64,000 bases of DNA from Methanoregulaceae archaeon UXB-2016 (lineage in GTDB: Archaea > Halobacteriota > Methanomicrobia > Methanomicrobiales > Methanospirillaceae): assembly GCA_004332335.1 (NCBI GenBank), contig SISS01000002.1:16962-80961 (forward strand). Direction: 5' to 3'. Below, one piece after another: positions 1-8,809 of the stretch. Numbering within the stretch: position 1 is the first letter of the stretch; the number at the start of each line of letters is the position of its first letter. The translations under genes were made by a program, and so were the position numbers. The notes below the pieces were generated by a model. The model saw only the letters and a list, made by a program, of their open reading frames with translations. It searched no databases and was not told the origin of the DNA.

Positions 1-130
1 CATGGCAGCCGACGAAGCGGCACTCTGTCGAGGTCGCGGCGAGCGAGAGGGCCGCGGTCTCGGCGAGGCGGGAGTCGATTGAGCCATCCACGCCGACCAG
101 GATCCGCCTATACCCCGGGGAGATGCTCAG
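1..130 (-). CDS. Universal stress protein (UspA family), N-terminal part, cut by window edge
   Basis: The reverse strand reads RRILVGVDGSIDSRLAETAA, the typical first beta strand and ATP-loop region of a UspA-fold protein. Only about 43 residues lie inside the window. There is no ATG, GTG or TTG in frame near the expected start. A CTG at 130-128 overlaps the TGA of the upstream cydA-like gene as CTGA and has a GGAGGGG Shine-Dalgarno-like run about 6 nt before it, so a CTG start with translational coupling is the simplest reading. The start is an inference; the family call is firm. Confidence 0.7.
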   Translation of the reverse strand, partial: MSISPGYRRILVGVDGSIDSRLAETAALSLAATSTECRFVGCH

Positions 131-1791
131 CTCGACCCCTCCGTCTGAATCCGGTGTTCGATCTCCACCCGCTCCTCGGTCTCGGGGTGGTAGGCCGTGA
201 CCTTGGAGACGTTCCAGAAGATGATCCAGGCGATCCCGATCGAGATGATCCAGACCAGGGCGATCAGGAGGGGCGGGATCGGTGTCGGGGTGTTGTGCGA
301 GACCGGGATGATGTTGTAGAGCGTCCAGGGCGCGCGCCCGGCCTCACGCACGAATCCCATCACATTGACGATCGCCGTCCCGAGCAGGCCCGCCACCAGG
401 CCCGAGATCCAGGAGCCCTTGGTCAGGTACCCCCAGGCCCCCTCCTTCTCCTCGCTCGTGAGCAGGATCGTGTCGAGCATCACGATGGCCGCGCCCATGA
501 ACGCGATCCCGTAGAGCGCGATGTACTTGTAGTCCATCTTGCCGAGCGGGTTGATCCAGGCGTTCGGATCCATGACCGAGTTGGCCCCGAGCCAGGCCGG
601 TTGAACAAAGATGAACGCGAGGACCGCGGCGATGATCAAAAATCCCCAGAAGATATTGCGCATGACCCCGGTCGTGCGCTGCGAGAGGAGCTGGTCACGC
701 CGCGTGGTGAAGTAGATGATCACGGTAAGGGCGAGGGCCGAGTAGAGGGTGACCATGAAGAGCATCTCCCAGGCCCGGGCCCCGTGCATGATCATCTCGA
801 ACGCGGCCGGCTGGCTGTCCATGATCTTGAGCATGTAGACCTGCCCGAGCATCGACTGCATCACCAGCCCGATGATCCCCCAGACCAGGCCGTAGGCCGC
901 GACCCAGTCCCACTGCCGCCGGTCGTCGGCCCCCTTTCGATTGCGGTAGTGGAGCACCGCAAGGGCCGTGGTCAAGAATCCTACAAAAGCGAGGGCGGCG
1001 CCCATGCGGTGGAACTGCAACTGCCAGAGGGTCGGGTTGAACCAGAGCTGCAGGGTCTCGGCCGAAGGCATGGTCAGGAGTCCCGGCCCGGTGAAGGTGA
1101 GCGTCTCCACCCCCGGCGTCAGCATGCCCGCCGCGAGCATGTCGATCATCAGGGTCTGGAAGAAGACGACCAGGATGTAGGCGAACCCGAGGGCGAGATG
1201 CCAGCCGGTCTTGATCCGGGTCCAGGCGAACCAGAAGGCGTAAAGCACGAAGATCTCGAGCCCGAAGAGGATCGCCTCGGCCAGGAGCGGCCACCAGTAG
1301 GCATGGAACGCATTCGAGGCAAAGGTCGGGAAGAGGGAGATGAAGAAGAAGACTCCGGCTCCGGCAAAGGTCGCGCCGGTCGAGAAGAGGATCAGATTGA
1401 AGAGAGTCAGTGACCGAGCGAGATTCTGGTACCGTTTCATCCCGTTCCGGAGGAAGAAGATCAGGGTCGCCACGATGATGATCGACCCCCCGAGCTGCAG
1501 GTTCGCGAAGAGCACGTGCGTCTCCATCACGAACGCGATGAAGATCGAACGGCCTGACGCCCCGAGGCCCACGTCCTGCAACGGGAGCGCCTCCGTGAAT
1601 CGGGGGTCCGTATTCGTCAGGTTCTCCTTCATCAGCTCGGTCGACGAGATCGTCCCCCCCTGTGACGGGGCGATGACCGTGAGGATGACAACCAGGTAGG
1701 CGATGACCGCCACAACCAGAACCGTGATCAGGATCAGCCGCTCCTGGCCCCAGATTCCGGTTCTCTCAGGTCTGCTCGGTGCTCCGACCAT
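127..1791 (-). CDS. CydA-like cytochrome bd superfamily subunit I, without CydB beside it
   Basis: A 554-residue polytopic membrane protein resembling subunit I of cytochrome bd quinol oxidases. Visible matches include an early His in ETHVLFANLQLGG (equivalent to the b595 ligand), paired Glu residues in LLAEAILFGLEIF, a His in LQFHRMGAALAF (equivalent to the b558 ligand) and a Met in EMLFMVTLYS. The spacing of the two Glu differs by one residue from E. coli CydA. No subunit II follows: the next gene is a universal stress protein overlapping the stop codon, and upstream lies an insertion sequence 46 bp from the start. It may be an oxygen-scavenging oxidase or one of the archaeal bd-like proteins of unknown electron acceptor. 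Family confidence is good, function low. Confidence 0.72.
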   Translation of the reverse strand: MVGAPSRPERTGIWGQERLILITVLVVAVIAYLVVILTVIAPSQGGTISSTELMKENLTNTDPRFTEALPLQDVGLGASGRSIFIAFVMETHVLFANLQLGGSIIIVATLIFFLRNGMKRYQNLARSLTLFNLILFSTGATFAGAGVFFFISLFPTFASNAFHAYWWPLLAEAILFGLEIFVLYAFWFAWTRIKTGWHLALGFAYILVVFFQTLMIDMLAAGMLTPGVETLTFTGPGLLTMPSAETLQLWFNPTLWQLQFHRMGAALAFVGFLTTALAVLHYRNRKGADDRRQWDWVAAYGLVWGIIGLVMQSMLGQVYMLKIMDSQPAAFEMIMHGARAWEMLFMVTLYSALALTVIIYFTTRRDQLLSQRTTGVMRNIFWGFLIIAAVLAFIFVQPAWLGANSVMDPNAWINPLGKMDYKYIALYGIAFMGAAIVMLDTILLTSEEKEGAWGYLTKGSWISGLVAGLLGTAIVNVMGFVREAGRAPWTLYNIIPVSHNTPTPIPPLLIALVWIISIGIAWIIFWNVSKVTAYHPETEERVEIEHRIQTEGSS

Positions 1792-1837
1792 GACGCTTCA
1801 CACGCTCCTCTGTTGTGCCCATCATATATATTATTAA

Positions 1838-2690
1838 GGGTATAGTGTCATTTTAACCACCAACTCCTACCATTTAGGAGGAGTTCATGGCCAAGATCAG
1901 CTGCCCTCGATGTCACTGCACGAAGGTGTATCGACTGGGCACGGGGAAACGTCGCTGTTCGCAGTGTCGCTATGACTTCAGGCCTCACCGACTTCCCCTG
2001 TACCTGTCACGGGATCAATGGAAAGAGATCATCACCTGGTTCCTGCTCGAACAGAGCAGCCAGAATATTGCAATTAGGGCCAGGTTTGACCGAAAACGGG
2101 TATTACGAGCTCTCACGTGGATACGGCGGGCTCTCGCCAAGGATGTCCCGGAGATCTTTTCCGGGACCGTCGAAGTGGATGAAACGTACGTCGGGGGCCA
2201 CTGGAAGAACAAAAGAAAGTCAATTCGGGCCAAAGGCACCAAACGAGGGAGAGGAACAAAGAAACAACCGGTCTTCGGGATTTTGTGCCGAAATGGAGAG
2301 GTCTGGGCAGAGATCGTTGAGAATGTTGAGGTGGAAACGCTCCAGCCGTTGATTTCCAGCAAGGTGAAGACGGGATCGATTGTCTGTTCGGATATGTGGA
2401 GGGCGTATACAGGCATTGCATCGCGTGGATTTGTCCATCGGCTCGTAAATCATGGAGATCGAGAGTATAGTGATGGAAAGGGAAATCACATCAATGGACT
2501 GGAGGGATTCTGGGGATATCTGAAACGAAAACTTGCGGCAAAAGGAGGTATTCGACGAGAAAAATTATTCCTGTATTTAGGTGAGTACGTCTGGCGATAT
2601 AATCACAGAAAGGAGAGCGACAAATTAAAAATGAAGCGTATCCTTGAGTTATTAGAGAAGGAGGTTGGTGGCTAGTTTGTCACTATACCC
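1838..2690 (+). mobile_element. IS1595-family insertion sequence, 853 bp
   Basis: Imperfect terminal inverted repeats bound the element: GGGTATAGTGTCA at 1838-1850 and its complement TGTCACTATACCC ending at 2690, with a further match around CCACCAAC next to the coding ends. The flanking octamers (ATTATTAA at 1830-1837, AAAATTAA at 2691-2698) match at 6 of 8 positions, which may be a decayed 8-bp target duplication or chance in AT-rich DNA. The element has clearly lower GC than its surroundings. It sits between tRNA-Thr(GGT) and the cydA-like gene and could supply or interrupt the cydA promoter. Confidence 0.85.
1887..2675 (+). CDS. IS1595-family (ISXO2-like) DDE transposase
   Basis: This 262-residue protein starts with a zinc ribbon (CPRC near residue 6 and CSQC near 29), followed by a helix-turn-helix region and the catalytic domain. 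Acidic residues appear in VEVDETYVGG and IVCSDMWRAY, and the family signature HINGLEGFWGYLKR is present near residue 204. The start ATG has a strong AGGAGG ribosome binding site 5 nt upstream. The gene fills the element almost end to end and looks intact, so the copy could still be active. It catalyses cut-and-paste or copy transposition of its own inverted-repeat ends. Confidence 0.93.
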   Translation: MAKISCPRCHCTKVYRLGTGKRRCSQCRYDFRPHRLPLYLSRDQWKEIITWFLLEQSSQNIAIRARFDRKRVLRALTWIRRALAKDVPEIFSGTVEVDETYVGGHWKNKRKSIRAKGTKRGRGTKKQPVFGILCRNGEVWAEIVENVEVETLQPLISSKVKTGSIVCSDMWRAYTGIASRGFVHRLVNHGDREYSDGKGNHINGLEGFWGYLKRKLAAKGGIRREKLFLYLGEYVWRYNHRKESDKLKMKRILELLEKEVGG

Positions 2691-2736
2691 AAAATTAAAG
2701 GCCAATTTAGAATTCAAATTGGCCTTCTTTTAATTT
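2691..2736 (+). terminator. Hairpin with T-rich tail between the IS and tRNA-Thr
   Basis: AAGGCCAATTT at 2698-2708 pairs perfectly with AAATTGGCCTT at 2716-2726 around a 7-nt loop, and a CTTTTAATT tract follows. With one bulge the stem extends into flanking A and T runs. It could end transcription from the transposase, or from the converging tRNA gene on the other strand. Confidence 0.55.
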
Positions 2737-2761
2737 GGGATTAAATATATTCTATCCTGGA

Positions 2762-2833
2762 AGCCTCAGGCGAGATTTGAACTCGCGACCTCGTCCTTAC
2801 CAAGGACGCGCTATGCCACTAAGCCACTGAGGC
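2762..2833 (-). tRNA. tRNA-Thr (anticodon GGT)
   Basis: The reverse strand forms a complete cloverleaf: acceptor GCCTCAG pairs with CTGAGGC, the anticodon stem CGTCC/GGACG encloses loop TTGGTAA, and the T arm carries GTTCAAATC. The discriminator base is T, as is common for archaeal tRNA-Thr. No intron and no encoded CCA. It lies 72 bp from the end of the IS element. Confidence 0.95.
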
Positions 2834-2884
2834 GAGACGTATCAACAAAATGGGTTCCGTTTGGTAAAAAAGGTTCCGACGGTA

Positions 2885-3604
2885 TCAGAGCATCTCGAGC
2901 ATTCTGATGCTCTTGAGCACGCCCTCGAACGATCCGACCTCGATCACGGGCCGGGCGCCGCTCCGGCGAACTGCGGCCATCACGGTCCGAAAGTCGATGC
3001 TCCCGTCGCCCACCGCGGCATGAGCGTCGGTCGTCCCGTCGTTGTCGTGGAGATGGAAGTGGTCGATCGGGGTCTCGAGAAATTCGGGGAGGGCGTGGTT
3101 CTGGTGGGCATGCCCGACGTCGAGCGCGAACTTTGCCCCCTCGATCAGGGGCAGCTCCTCGGGAGTCTTGAGCAGGAAGTAATCCCAGTCACCCATGTTC
3201 TCGACGAAGAACGCGACCGAGAGGTCGTCCGCGCGGTCGAGGAGCTCCTGCAGCGACTGGCGGAACTGCCGCTCGGCCGGCGCGCGTTCCTGGGGCCAGG
3301 CGAAATATCCGGGATGGACGACCACCTCGGCCCCGACCGCCGCGGCCAGCTCGAAGCACCCGGTGGTCACCTCAACGCTCGCCCGGCGGACGGGCTCCAG
3401 GAGACTCGCCAGGTTGACGCCCCGCGACGGGGCATGGATGACGTAGTGAAGGTCGAAGGTCTCGAGGACCTGGGTGTCATGAAGGCGGTGACACCCCTCG
3501 TCCATGACCTCGACACAGCCCGTGAGGTTCGCGAGCCGATCAAGCGCCTCGGCGAGCGGCCGGTCGTGCAGGCAGAACGAGGAGATCGCAAACTCTGTGC
3601 CCAT
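2885..3604 (-). CDS. Sugar phosphate isomerase/epimerase-like TIM-barrel protein
   Basis: A protein of about 239 residues of the AP endonuclease 2/xylose isomerase-like barrel superfamily. Metal-site motifs are visible along the strands: HAPSRG, VVVHPGY, FFVENMGD, FALDVGHAH, and HLHDNDG with a terminal VIEVGS. I chose the ATG at 3604 because it opens directly into the first strand (GTEFAISSF) and has a GAGGA site upstream; an ATG at 3667 would overlap the preceding gene. It is the last gene of the glyA-to-cbiA run, 59 nt behind cbiA. The substrate cannot be told from sequence. Members act on sugar phosphates, inositols or abasic DNA. Confidence 0.8.
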   Translation of the reverse strand: MGTEFAISSFCLHDRPLAEALDRLANLTGCVEVMDEGCHRLHDTQVLETFDLHYVIHAPSRGVNLASLLEPVRRASVEVTTGCFELAAAVGAEVVVHPGYFAWPQERAPAERQFRQSLQELLDRADDLSVAFFVENMGDWDYFLLKTPEELPLIEGAKFALDVGHAHQNHALPEFLETPIDHFHLHDNDGTTDAHAAVGDGSIDFRTVMAAVRRSGARPVIEVGSFEGVLKSIRMLEML

Positions 3605-3663
3605 GAACGTCTGTTCCTCAGGTAGATGATTGGCGAAGCGGGTATTTATCGGGATGCTCTCAG

Positions 3664-5001
3664 TCAACGACGCGCACGCTGCTCCCCAGCGCGGACGAGT
3701 GCGGACGCGAACCGATCCGAGAAGTAGGCGTGCGTATACCCAGCGACGGTCGCATGCTCACAGAGGCCGTCCCGCCCCTCGCTGATGCCCCGCCCGCGTG
3801 AGAGCTCCAGGGCGAACCGGGCGTCCGCATCCGGCGTGCAGGCGGAGTAGTGGAACTCGTGGCCGCGAATCCCGGCGCCGTAGAGCCCGGAGAACGGGCC
3901 GCCCGTGCAGACCCCGTCGACATAGCCGAGCCCGCGGATGCCCCCGGTCATGCCCGCATCGGCCGGCAGGATTCCGCACATCGGAAACGACTGCCCGTCG
4001 GTCTCGAGGGAGCGGCAGAGATAGACGAGGCCGCCGCACTCTCCCCAGATCGGCAGGCCGTCATCGGCCGCCTTTGCGATTGCATGCCGTGCCGGTGCGG
4101 ACACGAGCGCGGCGGCGTGGAGCTCCGGATACCCGCCCCCGAGGTAGAGCGCGTCGACTGCGGGGAGAGGATCGGCCATGGGGGAGAAGAAGACGAGGCG
4201 TGCACCCCGGGCGCGGAGCCGATCCAGGTTGTCGGCATAGTAGAAGCAGAAGGCGGGGTCCTGTGCCACCCCGATCGCGACTCCGTTCTCTTCGGTCGAC
4301 AGTTCCAGGGAAGCGGGGAGCGGAGGAGCCGTGCGGGCGAGCTCGAGCACCCCGTCGAGGTCCATGTGGCTCCCCACGATCGCGCCGAAGGCATCGGTCG
4401 CCTCGAGCTCGTGGGCGAGTGAGAGCCCGAGGTGCCGGCTCGGGATGGCAAGTCCGTCGTCGCGGGGGATCCAGCCCAGCACGGGAAGCTCGCGCCCGCG
4501 TTCGATCAGCTCTCGGTGGCGCGGGCTTCCGATCCGGTTGAAGACGACGCCGCCAACCCGGACTTCGGGGTCATACCCGGCGATGCCACGCACGATCGCG
4601 TGGACCGTGCGCGAGGCCCCCTTCGCGTCGACCGCGAGCAGGACGGGGGCTTCGAGGAGCCGGGCCACGTGGGCCGTCGACCCGAAGGCGGTCCCGTCCA
4701 CGCCGTCGTGGAGCCCCATCACGCCCTCGATCACGGCGATCTCGGCTCCCTGGCAGGCGCGCGCGAAGGTCTCCCGGACCCCGTCCTCGCCCATCATGAA
4801 CGGATCCAGGTTCCTGCAGGTCCGGCCGCAACAGCGCGTGTGATGCGTCGGGTCGATGAAGTCCGGTCCGACCTTGAATGGCTGAACCGCCAGTCCGCGT
4901 GCGCGGAGCGCGGCCATCAGGCCGGTCGTGATCGTGGTCTTGCCGGCGCTGCTCGTAGCGGCGCCGATCACGATCCGCGGGATCGCGCCGACCATGGTCA
5001 C
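3664..5001 (-). CDS. cbiA/cfbB: Cobyrinate / Ni-sirohydrochlorin a,c-diamide synthase
   Basis: A 445-residue CbiA-family amidotransferase. The N-terminal half is an ATP-binding domain with the P-loop ATSSAGKTTITT and the pair CGRTCRNLDPFMM. The C-terminal half is a class I glutaminase-like domain with GGGYPELHAA, the nucleophile Cys in WGECGGLVYL and the His in RGHEFHYS. It amidates the a and c acetate side chains of a corrin or nickel-sirohydrochlorin using glutamine and ATP, so it serves B12 or F430 synthesis; in methanogens one enzyme type (CfbB) does the F430 step and sequence alone does not separate them. The start is GTG, with GGAGGAG 6 nt upstream and only 3 nt after the cofE stop. Confidence 0.9.
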   Translation of the reverse strand: MTMVGAIPRIVIGAATSSAGKTTITTGLMAALRARGLAVQPFKVGPDFIDPTHHTRCCGRTCRNLDPFMMGEDGVRETFARACQGAEIAVIEGVMGLHDGVDGTAFGSTAHVARLLEAPVLLAVDAKGASRTVHAIVRGIAGYDPEVRVGGVVFNRIGSPRHRELIERGRELPVLGWIPRDDGLAIPSRHLGLSLAHELEATDAFGAIVGSHMDLDGVLELARTAPPLPASLELSTEENGVAIGVAQDPAFCFYYADNLDRLRARGARLVFFSPMADPLPAVDALYLGGGYPELHAAALVSAPARHAIAKAADDGLPIWGECGGLVYLCRSLETDGQSFPMCGILPADAGMTGGIRGLGYVDGVCTGGPFSGLYGAGIRGHEFHYSACTPDADARFALELSRGRGISEGRDGLCEHATVAGYTHAYFSDRFASALVRAGEQRARR

Positions 5002-5004
5002 GTC

Positions 5005-5784
5005 TCACTCCTCCCGGAGACCGGAGCGGAGGGCGCCCATGAAGAGGCACTCTTCGGCGGCGATCCCCTCGACTCCGCTCCAGTCGCCGATCGGGAGGTC
5101 CAGCCCCCGGACCAGCGCGGCGGGCACGGCCTCGTCGGCCTCGCCCATCACGAGCTCGGCGGCCGAGACGATGCTGTCGGCGATCGCGCGCTTGGTCACC
5201 TGGAGCACCCGACCGTAGAGATCGGTCCGGCCCCGCTCATCGATCACGGACGGGATCCCCGCGCAGCCGATCGCGACCCCGGAGCTGCCGAGCCGCATCG
5301 CATGGGTCCTCGAGTCGGCGATCAGCACGCCGAGGTGGACCCCCGCGCGCTCCTCGAGCCCGGCGCGAAGCCACCGGGCACTCGCATCAGAGTCCCGGGG
5401 CAGGGGGGTGACATGCCCGGGTGGCGCGTTCGACGCGTCGACCCCGGCGTTCGGGAGGAGGGTCCCGTTCTTGAGACAGAGGAGAAAGCCGTCGATCCCT
5501 CCGACGACCTGGTCCGATTCGTCGAGGACGACCTGGGCGACACGGGGATCGAGGGCGTGACGGTGCCCCAGCGCAACGGCCTCGGGCGAGGGCTCGACCC
5601 GATCGAGCGCGATCACGGCCCCCTCGACCGTCGCGATCGCGGTCTCGGCGACCACGATCACATCCCCGTCGCGGAGCGCACCCGCATCGCTCCGGGCGAC
5701 CGCGTCGAGGAGGATCCCGACGAGTTCGTCGCCCGGGACCAGGATCCGGGTGCCCAACGCATGGACCGAGAAGGTCCGGGTCAT
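5005..5784 (-). CDS. cofE: Coenzyme F420:L-glutamate ligase
   Basis: This 259-residue protein matches CofE, which adds gamma-linked glutamates to F420-0 using GTP. Typical segments are DGDVIVVAETAIATVEG near residue 40, an acidic metal-binding stretch, VLIADSRTHAMRLGSSGVAI and GCAGIPSVIDERGRTDLYGR in the C-terminal half. The ATG overlaps the folP stop by 4 nt (ATGA), implying coupled translation. F420 is the hydride carrier of methanogens, so this gene supports the methanogen assignment. Length and motifs are complete. Confidence 0.92.
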   Translation of the reverse strand: MTRTFSVHALGTRILVPGDELVGILLDAVARSDAGALRDGDVIVVAETAIATVEGAVIALDRVEPSPEAVALGHRHALDPRVAQVVLDESDQVVGGIDGFLLCLKNGTLLPNAGVDASNAPPGHVTPLPRDSDASARWLRAGLEERAGVHLGVLIADSRTHAMRLGSSGVAIGCAGIPSVIDERGRTDLYGRVLQVTKRAIADSIVSAAELVMGEADEAVPAALVRGLDLPIGDWSGVEGIAAEECLFMGALRSGLREE

Positions 5785-6593
5785 GGGCAGGCCTCCAGCC
5801 GGTGCCGGACCCGGAGCAGGTCCGCGGTCTCGGCGACATCGTGCGTCCGGACCAGATGGGCTCCCCGGTCGAGGAGAGCCCCCGTGATCGCGAGCGACGC
5901 GGCGAGGCGTGCTTCGGCCGGCCGGCCGGTCAGGCGACCGAGAAAGGTCTTGCGCGAGACCGCGGCGAGGATCGGATGGCCCAGGGCCGCAAACCGATCG
6001 AAGGCGCAGCAGAGCACCCAGTCGTGGTCGACCGTCCGCTCTGGCGTCCAGAGGCCGACGCCCGGGTCCAGGACCAGCTCTTCCAGGCCCGCGGCGCCGG
6101 CCCGCTCGGCGACGAGCGCGAGCGCCTGCAGGGTCGCCTCGACGCCGAGGGGATCGCCGGGGGTCTCGAAGGAGGCCATGCCGCAGGCAGCGAGTCCGGC
6201 CTCGGCCGCGCGCCTGGCGAGTATCGGGTTCCGAAACCCGTTGATATCGTTGAGCATATGAATATCGTGCCTGAGGCAGGTCTCGAGGACCTCGCTGTGC
6301 ATCGTGTCGACGGAGAGCACGTACCCGGAGCCGTCGAGCTCGGCGAGGAGGGCATCCATCCGTCCGACCTCCTCGTGCACGGGGATGGGAGGGCTTCCCG
6401 GGGCCGTGGAGCGCGCGCCGAGGTCGAGGATCGCAGCGCCTGCGTCGATATTCCTGTCCGCCGCGCCTCGCACGGCCTCGGGCGAGAAGAAAGAGCCTGA
6501 AAAGAAGGACTCGGGGCTGCCGTTGAGCACGGCCATCAGGCGGGGGGGCTCGCCCGGGCCGATCCGGACGCCGCCTACGGTGCAGGTCCGCAT
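5781..6593 (-). CDS. folP: Dihydropteroate synthase
   Basis: A 270-residue TIM-barrel enzyme with dihydropteroate synthase signatures: [14 protein letters not shown] (family usually MGILNVTPDSF), [31 protein letters not shown] and the late [14 protein letters not shown]. It would join a pterin pyrophosphate to p-aminobenzoate. Methanogens build methanopterin through a different condensing enzyme, so a DHPS beside folD and glyA suggests genuine folate synthesis; that is an inference. The N-terminal motif differs from textbook DHPS (NGSPES for NVTPDS), so a related pterin-condensing role is possible. It overlaps the folD 3' end by 19 nt. Confidence 0.82.
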   Translation of the reverse strand: MRTCTVGGVRIGPGEPPRLMAVLNGSPESFFSGSFFSPEAVRGAADRNIDAGAAILDLGARSTAPGSPPIPVHEEVGRMDALLAELDGSGYVLSVDTMHSEVLETCLRHDIHMLNDINGFRNPILARRAAEAGLAACGMASFETPGDPLGVEATLQALALVAERAGAAGLEELVLDPGVGLWTPERTVDHDWVLCCAFDRFAALGHPILAAVSRKTFLGRLTGRPAEARLAASLAITGALLDRGAHLVRTHDVAETADLLRVRHRLEACP

Positions 6594-7423
6594 GCCTGGC
6601 GTCTCGCGGCCGCGAAGGTGTTCTCCATCAGGGTCGCGATCGTCATGGGGCCGACGCCGCCCGGGACGGGCGTGATCGCCGCAGCCCGTTCCCGCACGGA
6701 GTCGAAGTCCACGTCTCCGAGCAGGCGTCCCTCGACCCGGTTGGTCCCGACATCGACCACGACCGCGCCCTCCCCGATCATCTCAGCCGTGATGAAGCGG
6801 GGCTTTCCGACCGCCGCCACCACGATATCCGCTTCCCGGGTCACGCTCGCAAGGTCCTTTGTCCGGCTATGGCAGATCGTGACCGTGGCGTCGGCGTTCA
6901 GCAGGAGCGCGGCTATGGGCCGGCCGACATCGATCGACCGGCCCACCACCACAGCGCGTCGGCCTGCGAGGTCGATCCCGTACTCGGCGAGCAGGGTCAT
7001 GATCCCGGCCGGGGTGCAGGGGGTATAACGCGGCCGGCCCGAGAAGAGGCGCCCCAGGTTGCAGGGGTGAAAGCCGTCGACGTCCTTTGCAGGCGAGACC
7101 GCCTCGATCACGGCCTCCTCGTCGACCCCGGCCGGCAGGGGGAGCTGGACCAGGATCCCGTTGATCTCGGGGTCGGCGTTCAGGCGCCGGACCGTCTCCA
7201 CGACCCGTGCGGTCGTCGCATCCGCCGGCAGGGTCACGTTGATCGAGCCGATATGGACCCGTTCGCAGGCCTGGTGCTTCATCCGTACGTACAGCGCCGA
7301 GGCCGGGTCGTCTCCGACGAGCACGGTCGCGAGCCGGGGAGAGAGCCCCGACTCGTCGATCGCCTCGCGCAGGAGCTCGAGCCGCCTCTCCGAGACCGCC
7401 TTGCCGTCGAGGATCACTGCCAT
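6575..7423 (-). CDS. folD: Methylene-THF dehydrogenase / methenyl-THF cyclohydrolase
   Basis: A 282-residue FolD of normal length. Visible motifs are [14 protein letters not shown] with the catalytic Lys, [26 protein letters not shown], the dinucleotide-binding region [16 protein letters not shown] and the C-terminal [13 protein letters not shown]. It interconverts 5,10-methylene-, methenyl- and 10-formyl-tetrahydrofolate with NAD(P). The middle of the nucleotide site reads GRSIDVGRP rather than GRSxxVGxP with Lys, a normal variant. It follows glyA by 32 nt. In Methanosarcina barkeri FolD and GlyA are known to use folate for biosynthesis while methanogenesis uses H4SPT; the same split is likely here. 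Confidence 0.93.
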   Translation of the reverse strand: MAVILDGKAVSERRLELLREAIDESGLSPRLATVLVGDDPASALYVRMKHQACERVHIGSINVTLPADATTARVVETVRRLNADPEINGILVQLPLPAGVDEEAVIEAVSPAKDVDGFHPCNLGRLFSGRPRYTPCTPAGIMTLLAEYGIDLAGRRAVVVGRSIDVGRPIAALLLNADATVTICHSRTKDLASVTREADIVVAAVGKPRFITAEMIGEGAVVVDVGTNRVEGRLLGDVDFDSVRERAAAITPVPGGVGPMTIATLMENTFAAARRQACGPAP

Positions 7424-7455
7424 GCTGTTCCCTTCCGTTCCCTTCTATATCTCGC

Positions 7456-8697
7456 TTACGCCGGGTGAAGCGGGTACTGTGAGGCCATCGCCAGGACCTC
7501 GAGACCGACCTCGCGAATCACCTTCTCGTTCGTGATGTCGGCGAGCACGCGCGTGATCCATGCCCCGACCACGCGCATCTCCTCCTCCTTCATGCCCCGC
7601 GACGTGACCGCGGGCGTGCCGATCCGGAGGCCGCTCGTCACGAACGGGGAGCGGTTTTCGTTCGGGATCGTGTTCTTGTTGACCGTGATCCCGGCCTTCC
7701 CGAGTGCGTTCTCGGCCTCGAGCCCGGTGATCCCGCGGTTGGAGAGGTCGATCAGGATCAGGTGGTTGTCCGTTCCGCCCGAGACGAGCCGGAGCCCGGC
7801 CTCGTCGAGGACCGCGGCCATCGCCTGCGCGTTCTTCACGACCTGGCGCGCGTACGTCTTGTACGACGGTTCGAGGGCCTCCTTGAAGCAGACCGCCTTG
7901 GCCGCGATCGTGTGCATCAGGGGGCCGCCCTGCATCCCCGGGAAGATCGCCTTGTCGATCGACTGCGCGCGATCTGCCCCGCAGAGGATGAACCCGCCGC
8001 GCGGGCCCCGCAGGGTCTTGTGCGTGGTCGAGGTGACGAAGTCCACGACCCCCGTCGGGTTCGGGTGAATCCCGGCGGCGCAGAGCCCGGCGATGTGGGC
8101 GATGTCGGCCATGCAGTAGGCGTCGACTTCGTCCGCGATCTCCTGGAAGGCCTTGAAGTCGATCTCGCGCGGATAGGCCGAGGCCCCGCAGACGATCACC
8201 TTCGGCTTCACCTTCTTTGCCTGCTCCGCGATCACGCCGTAGTCGAGTGTCTCGGTGGCGAGGTCGACGCCGTACTGGTGGACCTCGTACATCTTGCCGC
8301 TGAACGAGACGGGCGAGCCGTGCGAGAGGTGCCCGCCCTGGGTGAGCGACATGGACATCATCCGGTCGACCCCGCACTCCATGACCGAGAAGTAGACGGC
8401 CATATTCGCCTGCGTGCCCGAGTGGGGCTGCACGTTGGCATGCTCGGCCCCGAAGAGCTGCTTGACCCGGTCCCGCGCGAGGTTCTCGGCCTCGTCGTGG
8501 AACTCACACCCGCCGTAGTAGCGTTTGCCCGGGTAGCCCTCGGCGTACTTGTTCGTCATGATCGAGCCCATGGCCTCGAGCACGGCGCGGCTCACCAGGT
8601 TCTCGGAGGCGATCAGCTCGAGCCCGTTCACCTGGCGGAGCCGCTCGCACTCGATAATTCGTGCGAGCTCAGGATCCACATCGGCGAGATGCGACAT
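7456..8697 (-). CDS. glyA: Serine hydroxymethyltransferase
   Basis: A 413-residue PLP enzyme making glycine and a methylene-pterin from serine. It opens with [19 protein letters not shown] and contains [43 protein letters not shown] and the PLP-Lys segment [14 protein letters not shown] placed the start at 8697 because sequence upstream of it lacks family similarity and would run into the divergent coiled-coil gene. It heads the minus-strand operon glyA-folD-folP-cofE-cbiA, so one-carbon entry, folate and F420 synthesis are co-transcribed. Full family length. Confidence 0.94.
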   Translation of the reverse strand: MSHLADVDPELARIIECERLRQVNGLELIASENLVSRAVLEAMGSIMTNKYAEGYPGKRYYGGCEFHDEAENLARDRVKQLFGAEHANVQPHSGTQANMAVYFSVMECGVDRMMSMSLTQGGHLSHGSPVSFSGKMYEVHQYGVDLATETLDYGVIAEQAKKVKPKVIVCGASAYPREIDFKAFQEIADEVDAYCMADIAHIAGLCAAGIHPNPTGVVDFVTSTTHKTLRGPRGGFILCGADRAQSIDKAIFPGMQGGPLMHTIAAKAVCFKEALEPSYKTYARQVVKNAQAMAAVLDEAGLRLVSGGTDNHLILIDLSNRGITGLEAENALGKAGITVNKNTIPNENRSPFVTSGLRIGTPAVTSRGMKEEEMRVVGAWITRVLADITNEKVIREVGLEVLAMASQYPLHPA

Positions 8698-8809
8698 ATA
8701 AACAACTTTGGACTCCGGCATGTATGAGTGTTTCTTCGGGCGTACTGGGCTGATACGGATTGTAAGGAATATAACCTCCCAGGTCGCACACTTCCAGCGG
8801 AGGGCACGC

